This document shows, in pieces, positions 9,642-20,065 of a stretch of DNA of 64,000 bases (within the stretch, counting starts at the first letter, position 1; every line of letters starts with the position of its first letter). Origin of the DNA: Dama dama (Eukaryota; Chordata; Mammalia; Artiodactyla; Cervidae); NCBI RefSeq assembly GCF_033118175.1, contig NC_083689.1:26828501-26892500 (forward strand), given 5' to 3'. The translations under genes and the position numbers were made by a program. Below the pieces are notes generated by a model. The model searched no databases. It saw nothing but the letters and a program-made list of their open reading frames with translations, and was not told the DNA's origin.

Positions 9642-10105
9642 AGCCAAATAGTCAAAGCTATGGTTTTTCCAGTAGTATGTATGGATGTGAGAGCTGGACC
9701 ATAAGGAAGGCTGAGATTCGGAGAAGTGATGCTTTTGAATTGTGGTGCTGGAGAAGACTCTTGAGAGTCCCTTGGAAGGCAAGAAGATCAAACCAGTCGA
9801 TCCCAAGTGAAATCAATCTTGAATATTCATTGGAGGGACTGATGCTGAAGCTGAAACTCTAATACTTTGACCCCCTGATGTGAAGAGCTGACTCAATGGA
9901 AAAGACCCTGATGCTGGGAAAGACTGAAGACAGGAGGAAAAGGGGACAACAGAGGACGAGATGGTTGGATGGCATCACTGACTAAACAGACATGAGTTTG
10001 AGCGAATTCCAGGAGAGGGTGAAGGATAGGGAAGCCTAGCATGCTGTCGTCCATGGGGTTGCAAATAGTTGGACATGACTGAGCGACTGAACAACATCAA
10101 CTGCA
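9642..10105 (+). mobile_element. BovB 3' fragment
   Basis: 5'-truncated BovB. Starts 'atagtcaaagctatggtttt', contains the block encoding YGCESWTIRKAE and RRLLRVPWKARRSNQSI, and ends with 'gttggacatgactgagcgac' and 'tgaacaacatcaac'. The open frame at 9539-9862 merges upstream AT-rich DNA with this BovB fragment and is not a gene. Confidence 0.9.
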
Positions 10106-10749
10106 TATTTGCTCATGACAATGCACACACAAATGTGTTGCATTTCATGGCAGCTTGGGAAAAAAGAAATGAGGGAAAAACACAAAAGAATATCTTACAA
10201 AACATCATAGTTGGTTATATCTAAGGGAAGATAGTGTGGATAGTTTCAGCTTTTCTCTATTTTTTCCACTTTTTTTCTACACTAAGTATGTTGATTTTGG
10301 TAATTAAGAAAAAAGCAGCAAATGGATATGTATAAAGGATGGAGTTAGCTAAGAGAAACTTTATGTATCTCTTGAAGAGCTGGGTAGCCAGAATGGCTTT
10401 GGAGACTGATGATTTCTTTTAGGATTTTTCCATTTGTTTGCTTGCCCTTTTCCATTTATCTTTTTGTTGATTTTCAACATCAAAACTATTTCATATTGAA
10501 AGAATTTATAAACAGAGATAGAATTTTAAAGACACCTATTTACTTTGTTTTCTTTAATGAATTCACATTGATTGCCAGTGTGCCAGCTTGATTACCATCC
10601 CCCCAGGCACAGGAAGACAGCATTCCTTTCTGTCTTGAAAGTCAGAAAGTCAATATGCTATCTAAAGCTAATACTTTTCACAACTGTTTTAATTTAATAT
10701 TTAAAATCATAGGTGCTAGTCTGAACTTTTATCATGTGAGTGTCTTCTT
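10106..10749. other. Unassigned region
   Basis: No repeat, exon or RNA gene recognised. Ordinary AT-rich intergenic or intronic composition. Confidence 0.4.
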
Positions 10750-10774
10750 CCCCCCCCCCCCCCCCCCCCCCCCC
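10750..10774. repeat. Poly(C) tract, 25 bases
   Basis: Uninterrupted run of 25 C between 'tcttctt' and 'agcctac'. On the other strand this is poly(G). Such tracts are rare in mammalian DNA, prone to slippage and hard to sequence, so the exact length may be an artefact. Confidence 0.95.
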
Positions 10775-13414
10775 AGCCTACAGTTTAATTATCACAGAAG
10801 CAGAGGCACGATTCTGGATGGAAAATAAAATCTATCCATTTTCTCCCAAGGTTCAGCTTCTAGGATGTATCATTTTCTCTGAAGCCCCTTCAATTTCAGT
10901 GCTGCTTATTTGATCTTTAGCTTACTGATATCTTACTCCTCAGTCAATCAGTGACAAGAAAGTATATGAACCGAGGCTATGGGGAGCATTTCAAACATCT
11001 GACACCCTGCAGCTGCCATTAATTCTCACTATCTCCTTGAGGTGATTTACCTCAAAGCAGTGAATTTTGGAGAAATTTGATTTCCTTTTCTATGATAATG
11101 CCAACTCATACTTATTTCATTGGCTTGATATGAAAAAACATAAGTAAACTAGTTTAAATTGAAAGAACTTTTGAATAACAAAGAGCATGAGTCTAAAAGA
11201 AAAAAGTTCTCTTCTTTTCTAATAGTATTTATCTACAAGATGTAAGAACCGATTCTGATTCTAGAATATACAAGAATCCTTAGGTTATGTCACATTTTAA
11301 GCATTTCCTATTTTCTGGGTTATCAACTTTTATCAATCTCAAGGATCATCCGTTAGAAACAAACATTATTGATTCAGGAAAATTACTTCCATTCTCAGTG
11401 AGAGGCTCCCTCCTTTTGTTGGCTAGAATCTTGCCCAAAGTTTTGACTCTCAAAAGTCAACTTTAAGTAGCACATTCAAGATCAAAAATACTAGTAAGAG
11501 GTAAGAGTGGAATAACTAAAACTGTAGCCCTCTGATTTTTTTGACATCTATTTTTTAAAGGGAAAAAATGGGGTATTTTTTCAACATTTCTCTGGATAAG
11601 GAGTTTCCATGACCATCAGCCTGAAGCAAAGCACACACACGTCTGCCATGTTGACATTCCAATGAGGCCAGAGACATTAAAATAAATATCTGTATGTGGT
11701 TATCAGTGTGTTATTAGATTATTAGTTGAATTGTGAAATTCAACTCTCATTTTACCAAATTATAAGAATGAGTTAACTTATTGACCTTGAAACACAGTAT
11801 ACTACATGAGGGCTTTTTGAAAATATGAGTAATATAAGCTTTAATTAGCTTTTCTTTAAAAAGTCTATATCATCAAAGTGAAATTATGTGACCAAGATGT
11901 AGTTACTTGCTATGAAAGAAAAAAAAAAAAAATCCCTTTTGCAGAATCAGGAAGCTTCACCCTCAGATAGGGCATGACTTTGCTCAGGATTTCCTCCTTA
12001 TCCCCAGAAAATGCAAATTATGTGATACTCTTCTGTATGTCTAAGGCTCTTCATTCTTAAGCTACCTGTAGTGGGTCCTGGTGTCTAGGATAACATAGGT
12101 CTCAGGCAGAGCCAGTCTACCAAGAAGAAAAATAAAAGAAGCAAATTTGGCACTTTAGCCTTTAATCAAACACTCTTATCTTGTTCTCTGTTCTCCACAT
12201 GTGTGACTGAATGTTTGTTCTTTCCTCAGCAAAAGATAGTCTTAAAAATTGAGTAATACATCAAGGTATCATTGAAATTCCAGGATGAATTTAATTCCAT
12301 GGTTAAATTCTTCTAGTTAAATTTGCATTTTAATTATTATCTTTGAATTTTTCCCACTGCAGGTATGAATTTAAAGTATTAATTTTAGTCAATAGTAACT
12401 CATCCATAATCAACACTTTCTGAATCAAAAAGCAAAATGAATGTTAGAAAAAAAATGGAAGAGACATATGTTTTAGGTGCTACATGTCATTAATATACTA
12501 TTTACTCCAAATTATAAATATTTGGAGTATCCAAATACAAATTATAAGCATTTATAATTAAATTATACATATTTATGAGGTTTTATTTTCCTCTTTCATA
12601 AAATAGGGTAATAGTTTAAGCCTCTTCCACAGAATTTTGTAATAAAATTCAGGAATCACAGAAACTTTCGTCAGTTTCCTTGTTTTATCCCTCCCATGTT
12701 AATGATTTCTTCCTTTGTACTGCATTTCCCCTCCTTAGTTGAAGATCTGCTCTCCACTCTTAAATTATCTTTAGCAATTGAAGTGTCAAACTAAATTTTC
12801 ACATTCCAATCATAGATAGCACTCTTAAGCAAAGAAAAACAAAAAATAAACAGGATTCATGAATAACACACCCACATTATTCCAACACCTTTCATGGTTC
12901 TTTTGAATAATAATTTCATTAAGTCAGTGCCAAGACAGCATCTTTTTGTTCTTCTCTGCATTATATACTCTTGTCAAATGTCTGAATTCTTGTTTTTTGT
13001 CTTATTAAAAAAAGTGAAAGGAAACCACTGAATGGAAAAATTAACATGTTCATAAAGGCAAATATTAACACCAGATTGAGAGAATTATTAAAGAAGAAAG
13101 ACGCACACTGTAAGTTACAGAGTTCTATCAAATTTTTAGTTATTTCATCATGGCTTATTTATTAAAGATTAAAAATAAAAACTTTTAATGTCTGTGGAAA
13201 CTGCTAAGGTGAGAATGTATAGCTTTATTTCTAACTCTTGACCTCGGTAGTGTAGAAATGAGGTATTTGTTCTATCCAGATATCTAAATAAACTTTTTTT
13301 TGAGTGAGTCACACGAACTTTTGAAACAGGTCAAGTCAATAATGAGAGTAAAAAAAAAAAATTTTCCATTGTATGTGTAAGGGTAGTGATTTAAATACAG
13401 TGATGACTAGAGGC
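10775..13414. other. Unassigned region, mostly AT-rich
   Basis: About 2.6 kb with no recognised interspersed repeat. It contains an A14 run (11919-11932), a short perfect hairpin with arms CTCCAAAT/ATTTGGAG (about 12507-12529) and AT-rich patches near 12500-12580. Absence of young repeats makes it a candidate for unique sequence. Confidence 0.4.
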
Positions 13415-13610
13415 ACTCTAGCGTGGTGATTAGCAGCACAGGCTCGAAGATCAGTTTGGACTGAATTCTAGTTCCCTCACCTCCCAGTTATATCACACTG
13501 AGCAAATTACTTCAAATTCACATGGCTCAAGTTTTTAAACCTGTAAAAGTGGTACATTAAGAGGCATTAACTCATAGCAATGTGTCAGTAAGCATTTAAT
13601 CTTGCTTTAT
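13415..13610 (+). mobile_element. MIR SINE
   Basis: Ancient tRNA-derived SINE. The order of blocks is diagnostic: 'gtggtgattagcagcacagg', 'gaattctagttccctcacct', 'gagcaaattacttcaaattc', 'aaacctgtaaaagtggtaca', 'ttaactcatagcaatgtg'. Strongly diverged. Confidence 0.7.
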
Positions 13611-13748
13611 AGTTTTTTTAAACTGTTTTCCAGAAAAATCACTGAATATAAAATAACCATTTAAATATAACAAGTTTAACAGGGCAGTTGGTTTGAGGTT
13701 GTAACAATGAGAAGGTTTCTAACATCTTTATTGTTTCAAGGCTCACAG

Positions 13749-14862
13749 AATGGTTCTCCCTCAGCAACCTGATGACCTCCTCTCAAATTTCACAGAGAAG
13801 CAGACACCATCAAAAAGAAATTTCATCTTACCATCATCAAATTTAAGACCCTTCTAACATTAACATCCATTTTCTCTCTTCTATCCTATTTCAGCAAATG
13901 ATCTGACCATGCTTCTGTCCACTGACAGAATTTGGTCTGGATCAGATTCCCTCTTGTCTTTTAAAGACTATACAATGTCAGTCATCCATCCCTCTCTTGT
14001 ATGATTTATCTCTTCCCCCTATGTGTCATTTCGAGTAGAACACAAACATGCTCTAGTAATTTTCATGTTAAAACAAAATAAACAGCAAAGCTTGATGTCA
14101 CATCTTACCACCTATTTGTCAACGGCCAATCACAGATAAACCTCTTAGAAGTGTTGTCTACTTTCTCTCTGCTTCCTTACTTCCATCTATCTCATTTATT
14201 CAAGCCACTGCAATCTGGCTTCTTACCTACAATACAGTGAAACGGCTTTTGTCATGGTCACTAGTGAGTTCCATGTTGCCAAATCCAAATCTCTTTCTTC
14301 ATCCTACTCCACCTTTCAGACTCATTTAATACAGTCAACTATCCTCTCCTTGAAATCATACTACCTCTTTCCTTTAGAGACACTTTCCTCTCTTTGTTTT
14401 CCCTCCAACCTCAGCCTCCTGTCCTCTTTCTCTAGTACCTGATTTATAAACATAAGAATATCTCAAAGCTTGGCTTCTATTCTTCACTGTTTATATCACC
14501 TCCATGATCAGTTTATCCTTCTTTCAGGGTCTAATTACTATATTTAGGCTAATCTACTTTAGGCTAATCCACCTCTTCCGCAAGCTCCAGACACATATCT
14601 AAAAGGATATTTGAAATCTCAGTGATAATACATCAGGAGAGAACCTCTAATACATTCTCCATGGCAGCCTGATCTTCCTGTCTTCAACATCAAAAGACTG
14701 GCACCATCGTCATACTAGTATCTCAAGTCAAGAAAATGTAATGATAGTCTTTGATTCCTCTCATTTCCTTGGATTCTATATTCTGTGTATCAGCAAATTC
14801 TGCTGATTCTATATTTTGAACATCTCTGTAATTTATATCAATGACAATTATTAGGAGAGAGC
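13749..14862 (+). mobile_element. L2 LINE, reverse-transcriptase region, about 1.1 kb
   Basis: A long fossil of L2 in sense orientation. Recognisable landmarks in order: 'acaaacatgctctagtaatt', 'ccactgcaatctggcttctt', 'cagtgaaacggcttttgtca', 'tggtcactagtgagttccat', 'gttgccaaatccaaatctct' and then 'tcagcaaattctgctgattc'. L2 pieces in mammals are usually short 3' ends, so a run through RT is longer than usual. It is heavily mutated and inactive. Confidence 0.7.
14254..14442 (+). pseudogene. L2 RT-domain coding remnant
   Basis: In this 62-codon frame the translation opens MVTSEFHVAKSKS and continues with ETLSSLCF. This corresponds to the L2 polymerase stretch around the first catalytic aspartate. 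The aspartate-containing core (a FDTVDH-type motif in active elements) is replaced by an eroded 'LIQSTIL'. The frame survives only because the erosion has not produced a stop here. Confidence 0.55.
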
Positions 14863-14887
14863 TTTTATCATGTCAATTCAACCTTTT

Positions 14888-14921
14888 AAAAACTGTTTTG
14901 GAAAAAAAAAAACTGTTTTGG
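14888..14921 (+). repeat. A-only insertion between 14-bp direct repeats
   Basis: 'aaaaactgttttgg' occurs at 14888-14901 and again at 14908-14921, separated by six A. The first copy is preceded by TTTT, giving a TTTT/AAAA junction like the L1 endonuclease site. It looks like a target-site duplication with only a tail inserted. Confidence 0.6.
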
Positions 14922-16329
14922 TCTTTCAGTTAAAGATAATGGAGAAAAGGTGTTTTTTGTTTTTTTTTTTTAAATGTATTCCCAACTTCATGAGACCCAC
15001 CAAAAACTGTCATCTTCAGTTAAATTATACAATATGAGGTATGTTTGCAAACTGGGAAATCTAGACTAAGACAAGGAAGTATTTTAAGAACAGGTGCACA
15101 TTGGCTTACACTGTGAACAAGAAACACTTGTCTGAAAGCAAATGACTCTGTCCTAAATGAGTAACAAGATCTGGAAGGATGGGAAGGCCAACAAAAGTAA
15201 CAGGGACTGTAAACTTGGCAGGGACACAGGGAATGTGGAACAGAATGAATAACTGTGCTGACAAGTCATTTTTCTGGACTACAACCTGAACAGTTCATGG
15301 ACAGATAAAATAGGGTTAAGGCAAGAGGAGAGACAGTTTTACATACGACCAGACCTCAGTGGCAGAGTTGTGACATAAAAGACTTGATATGTCATAAAGA
15401 CTGCTGGGACACTGAGCTGAAATCAGAGGTGTCCCAGGGCAGAGGAAATCACAGGTCTTCCAAGAGTGTTTTTAAGATGAGAAACCTAAAGCTACAGCAT
15501 TCCAACTCATATCACTTCCACCTCTATGAAGTTATCCAGTATATTCTTCAAACAATTCAATCCATTAAAAGAAGAACAAAAAATTTAAATATGTAGAGAC
15601 ACTCCACAACAAGTAGGGAGGGAAAATATAAAGCAGGCAGTAAATAAAATACATTGCAAGAACAGTTGCCCGATAGATTAGGAGTTCAGACATATAATCC
15701 TCCATGGCCTCCAATAAATTTCAAACAAATTACCTGCCCATAAAGAAAAGCTCAGAAGAGAGAAATGAGTTGCTAAGATAGCAGAAGACAAAAGGTGAGC
15801 TAGCTGAGTGTAGGAATAAAATGAAAAAAGCAACATATATAAAGAGAACAAAGATACATTAAAAACAACTAAAAATAAGATAAAGATGACTTAAATCACA
15901 GTCAGGTAGATGTTGAAAGCCTAGATTAAATTATAAAAAAAGAATAATGGAAAAGAATAAATATACAGGAATGAATATGGACGAGGTGGAGGATGAAAGG
16001 CCACACAGAAAGCCATCACATGTATAATTAGTGCTTGGAAGCAGAATTTATAATGAATAGAACTGAAAAACCATTCAACAACAACAACAACAACAAAATC
16101 TTTAAAAAATTTTGATTGTAGCAAAGTATTAATCTGTATATCCAAAGATCACTCTATCTCCCAGAGGTCTCAAGAAAATTTGTTTAAAATATGATAGACA
16201 CTAAATTATATCTTGTTTGTGAATTTAGCTGCATGAAGATATCACCTTAGAAAAAATTTACCTGTTCTATATGGTCATCCAAACAGAAAAGGAAGCTATT
16301 TATAGAGGAAAAGTTAGGTTACTTCAGAC
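14922..16329. other. Unassigned region with a (CAA)n microsatellite
   Basis: No confident repeat or gene. A (CAA)7 tract lies at 16076-16096. T-rich runs occur near 14955-14972. Parts of 15300-16300 have the A-rich plus-strand composition of old L1, but I could not match blocks. Confidence 0.35.
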
Positions 16330-16738
16330 TTCTCAGTAGCTATGTCTCATGCCAGGAGTCAAGGAAGGCATATCTACAACATCATAAGAAAATAAAGTAT
16401 CATCCAATCATTTCAAACAGTGACATTTTCCTTCAGGCATAACAGCAACTGACATATATTACCAAACACACAGGAACTGAGCACACATAAAAACAATCTT
16501 AACGAGAATAAAAAAAACACCTGAAACTAAAATTTATCCAAATAAATGCTGAATCAAAATATAAGAATAAGGAATGCATGAAAACAAGATTGACATCTGA
16601 TTTCTCACTGACAATGTCAAACTCAAGAAGACAAAACAGTAATAGCTCAAAAGTTCTGAGAAGCAGTAATTCTGAACCTAGATACTTCTGTACAAATAAA
16701 CTTTAGTGTAGGCAAAATCTCAACAATTTAAGACAAGT
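16330..16738 (+). mobile_element. Possible old L1/HAL1 fragment
   Basis: Phrases such as 'tcatgccaggagtcaaggaa', 'tctgatttctcactgacaat' and 'ttctgaacctagatacttct' resemble the segment found upstream of ORF1 in older L1/HAL1 elements. Divergence is high, so the call is tentative. Confidence 0.35.
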
Positions 16739-16873
16739 AAGAAGGGGGATAGGGATGGGGAACACATGTAAATCCATGGCTGATTCATGTCAATGTATGG
16801 CAAAAACCACTACAATATTGTAAAGTAATCAGCCTCCAACTAATAAAAATAAATGAAAAAAAAAAAAAAAAGA
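16739..16873 (+). mobile_element. L1_BT 3' end, 5'-truncated
   Basis: 'gggatagggatggggaacac', 'gctgattcatgtcaatgtat', 'ggcaaaaaccactacaatat' and 'gtaaagtaatcagcctccaa' followed by A-rich tail 'aaatgaaaa...' are the terminus of ruminant L1_BT. About 135 bases remain, so it is severely 5'-truncated. No clean target duplication was seen. Confidence 0.85.
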
Positions 16874-18079
16874 ACTCAGTTTACTATTCATAGACTTTCT
16901 CTGAAAGAATTATCTTACCATTTATTTTAGCAAAAAGAAAAGAGAATTCATAAGGAAAAACTGGGATGTGAAAAACAATGTTGAACAAATAAAGCAGTAA
17001 AGAATGCTAATTTTCTTATTTGTTTTCAGGGAAATGTAATTAGCACTGACTGACTCTAGATGATATTTATGAAATACAAGTAGAAATATGTGTATCAGTC
17101 AGCCTTTACTAGGCAATATTGTGTTACAAACAACCTCAGACCTATCTTTACAGAAATGTTTTCCTTTTACTGAGTTTCATGTGGTCTATAGATTGCTCTA
17201 ACTTGAACTTCCATTAAAAGAGCCCCATGACACCAATGTTAAATGGACAAAAACCAAAATAATCTTTATATTATGATAAAAAATATGTACAGCTGTGTTG
17301 TATGCAAAATACAGTGTGTTGACAAGCATTACTCATTCATGGTAAGGTAAGTGCAGAGAACAGAGTGGCAGATAGGAATGGGAGGAGTTTATTAATAACA
17401 TCTCAGGGTTTCAAACTTGAAATGGAAAATTCACATTAAGCAACTCTGCAGAACCGCACCCTCACCTTTCACAAAGTCTGGGCTATTAGGAGGACCTGGT
17501 TCTGTTTGAGTGGGGAGGGTGTGGAGACTTCCGGAGTCCCTGACAGAAAAGGAGCAAGACTGGCAACCTTCTTAACTAGGGTTGGAGAGACGAAGGCTGC
17601 AACTTGGTGTTGGCTGAAATCTGAAACTGGCCCGTATACCTGGAGGGCAAAGGAAGATCAAAGAAGAAGGAAGAGCACTCCAGAGTGGTAGGCAGCAGTT
17701 CTGATAAGCAAGAGAACTTACAAACAAGGCATGACATCGTGACATCTAGTGACATCGTGATGTCTGAGGCTGAGAACATGGCCTCCCTGCAACCTGAGCT
17801 GTGCAGGGCGCCACATAACACAAGGAGCAGACACTACGGCCACAGAAACAGGGGAACATGCCCCTCACTTTCTGTTTTCTTTAAGCTGAGCAAAATTTGG
17901 ACCTTATTTCCATATAATGGAGGAATAATAGGACTCTTACATTTTACTGATATTAGAGATATAGCAAACCTTGGCATATAAATGTTAATTGAAGATTTAT
18001 GTAATTTCATTTAGATTAATGTAAAATGAGACATATACTAGGCTGCAGTCACAGAAAGACTGGCTGACTTTCTACTTGT
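16874..18079. other. Unassigned region
   Basis: No confident repeat or exon. 17400-17880 is somewhat richer in G+C and holds a cluster of GACATC motifs (17733-17764). The short frames around 17506-17981 have no recognisable domain. Confidence 0.35.
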
Positions 18080-18262
18080 TACGCATGATGATTGGCAAAG
18101 TAAATGATTTAATCCTCAAACTGTATGAGATAATCATTACCATTGTCCCCATTTTACAGATGAGTAGACTGTTGCTTAGAGACTTACCCCTAAATTTTCA
18201 GCTAGATTCTGGTAGAGCTAGCACAACTCAACTGTCAGATCTGTTAGCAACTTCTTGGAACT
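18080..18262 (-). mobile_element. MIR SINE
   Basis: Reverse-complement MIR: 'taatcctcaaactgtatgag', 'tgtccccattttacagatga', 'cttacccctaaattttcagc' and 'gattctggtagagc' match the MIR consensus read backwards. Confidence 0.7.
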
Positions 18263-18694
18263 GGTGTAGTAGAGTGGGAAAAAAATTGGCTTCAATGTCA
18301 GAAGATGGCTTTTGGAGATTAAGTCCTGTGGTTACTACTGGCATCTTGTGCAGAGTAAAACACCTAAAACTTTAACTTCCATTCTCTTTACTATTCCTCC
18401 ATTCTTTGTTGGTGTACAAAACTTCCTATATTTGGAAGTCTCAGTCAAGACTCACACATATTTTGCCATAACATATACTGCAAATGGAATCTGGAAATGA
18501 GAGGAACAGCTGTCTCACATATCAGCTTCAGATCGCTCACTTAGGAAAATCAAAGTATACCTTACTTTTTATCAGTGAGCAATTCCCAGTAAGTCTTGAA
18601 TACATTAACTTTATAATAAGAGCACTTGTCAAAGTTTCTAGCTTATTAGAGGCATGTATTTAGTGTCTGTTTGTAATTTTTTCACGTTTCAGAA

Positions 18695-18783
18695 ATAGTG
18701 AAAACCAGTGGAAGGAACATGGGCTTTGGAGTTAAAGAAAACAGAGCTACAATCCTAGTTTCTTCCCTTACTAGCTCTATAAT
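18695..18783 (+). mobile_element. MIR SINE, left half (interrupted by BovB)
   Basis: 'gaaggaacatgggctttgga', 'gagctacaatcctagtttct' and 'cccttactagctctataatt' are the 5' half of MIR. The 3' half ('ggggcttcagtttcttcata', 'aaagcaccttgtagac') resumes at about 19957, after a BovB copy. Confidence 0.7.
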
Positions 18784-18794
18784 TCTGCAAATTA

Positions 18795-19943
18795 CAGGTC
18801 AAACTGCCAACATCCGTTGGATCATAGAAAAAAACAAGGGAATTCCAGAAAAACATCCACTTCTGCTTCATTGATTATGCTAAAGCTTTTGACTGTGTGG
18901 ATTACACCATGGAAAATTCTTAAAGTGATGGGAATAGCAGACCACTTTACCTGTCTCCCAACAAACCTGTATGCAGGAGAAAAAGCAACATTTAGAACTG
19001 GACACAGAACAATGGATTGGTTCTAAATTTGGAAAGAGTACGTCAAGGCTGTATATTGTCACCATGCTTATTTAACTTATATACAGAGTACATCATGTGA
19101 AGTGTCAGGCTGGATGAATCATAAGCTGGAATCAAGATTGCTGGGTAAAATATCAACAACCTCAGATGTGCAGATGTTACCATTCTAATGGCAGGAAGCG
19201 AAGAGGAATTAAAGAGCCTCTTGATGAAGGTGAAAGAAGAGAGTGAAGAATCCGGCTTAAAACTCAACCTTCAAAAAATGTAGATCATGGCATCCAGTCC
19301 CATCACTTCTTGGCAAACAGGTGGGGAAAACGTGGAAATAGTGACAGATTTTATTTTCTTGGGCTTCAAAATCACTGCAGACAATGACTGTAGCCACAAA
19401 ATTAAAAGACACTTGCTACTTGGAAGAAAAGCCATGACAAACTTAGTGTATTAAAAAGCAGAGACATTGCTTTGCCAACAAATATCTGTATAGTCAAAGC
19501 TATGGTTTTTCCAGTAGTCATGTACAGATGTGAGAGCTAGACCATAATAAAGACTGAGTGCCAAAGAATTGATGCTTTCAAATTCTGGTGCTGGAGAAGA
19601 CTCTTGAGACTCCCTTGGACAGCAAGAAGATCAACCAGTAAATCCTAAAGGAGATCAACCCTGAATAGTCATTGGAAGGACTGATGCTGAAGCTGAAGCT
19701 ACAATACTTTGGCCACCTGATGCGAAGAGTTGACTCATTGGAAAAGACCCTGATTCTGGGAAAGATTGAGGGCAGGAGGAAAAGGGGGCAACAAAGGATG
19801 AGATGGTTGGATGGCATCACTGACTCAATGGACATGAATCTGAGCAAACTCCAGGAGACAGTGAAGAACGAGGAAACCTGGTGTGCTGTGGTCCATGGGG
19901 TCACAGAGAGTCAGATATGACTTAGTGACCAAACAACAACAAC
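18795..19943 (+). mobile_element. BovB, 5'-truncated in RT, inserted in a MIR
   Basis: Begins in the RT domain ('gccaacatccgttggatcat') and runs to the terminal 'ccaaacaacaacaa'. Flanking 'tctgcaaatta' (18784-18794) and 'tctgcaaaaatta' (19944-19956) look like a target-site duplication. The RT catalytic box is eroded to CADV (19167-19178). Stops and frameshifts are frequent. The antisense open frame at 19578-19904 and the sense frame at 19672-19920 are fragments of the C-terminal region. Confidence 0.9.
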
Positions 19944-19956
19944 TCTGCAAAAATTA

Positions 19957-20065
19957 TTCACTGGTAGGGGCTTCAGTTTCTTCATAGTATCTTTATAGAA
20001 TGATGTGAGAATAAAGTCAGGCAAAACACACAAAGCACCTTGTAGACTAAGTGCAATGTAAGGAC
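19957..20065 (+). mobile_element. MIR SINE, right half
   Basis: Continues the MIR begun at 18695: 'cttcagtttcttcatagtat', 'gtgagaataaagtcaggcaa', 'aaagcaccttgtagactaag' and 'tgcaatgtaaggactcaagt' follow the consensus 3' half in order. Confidence 0.65.
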
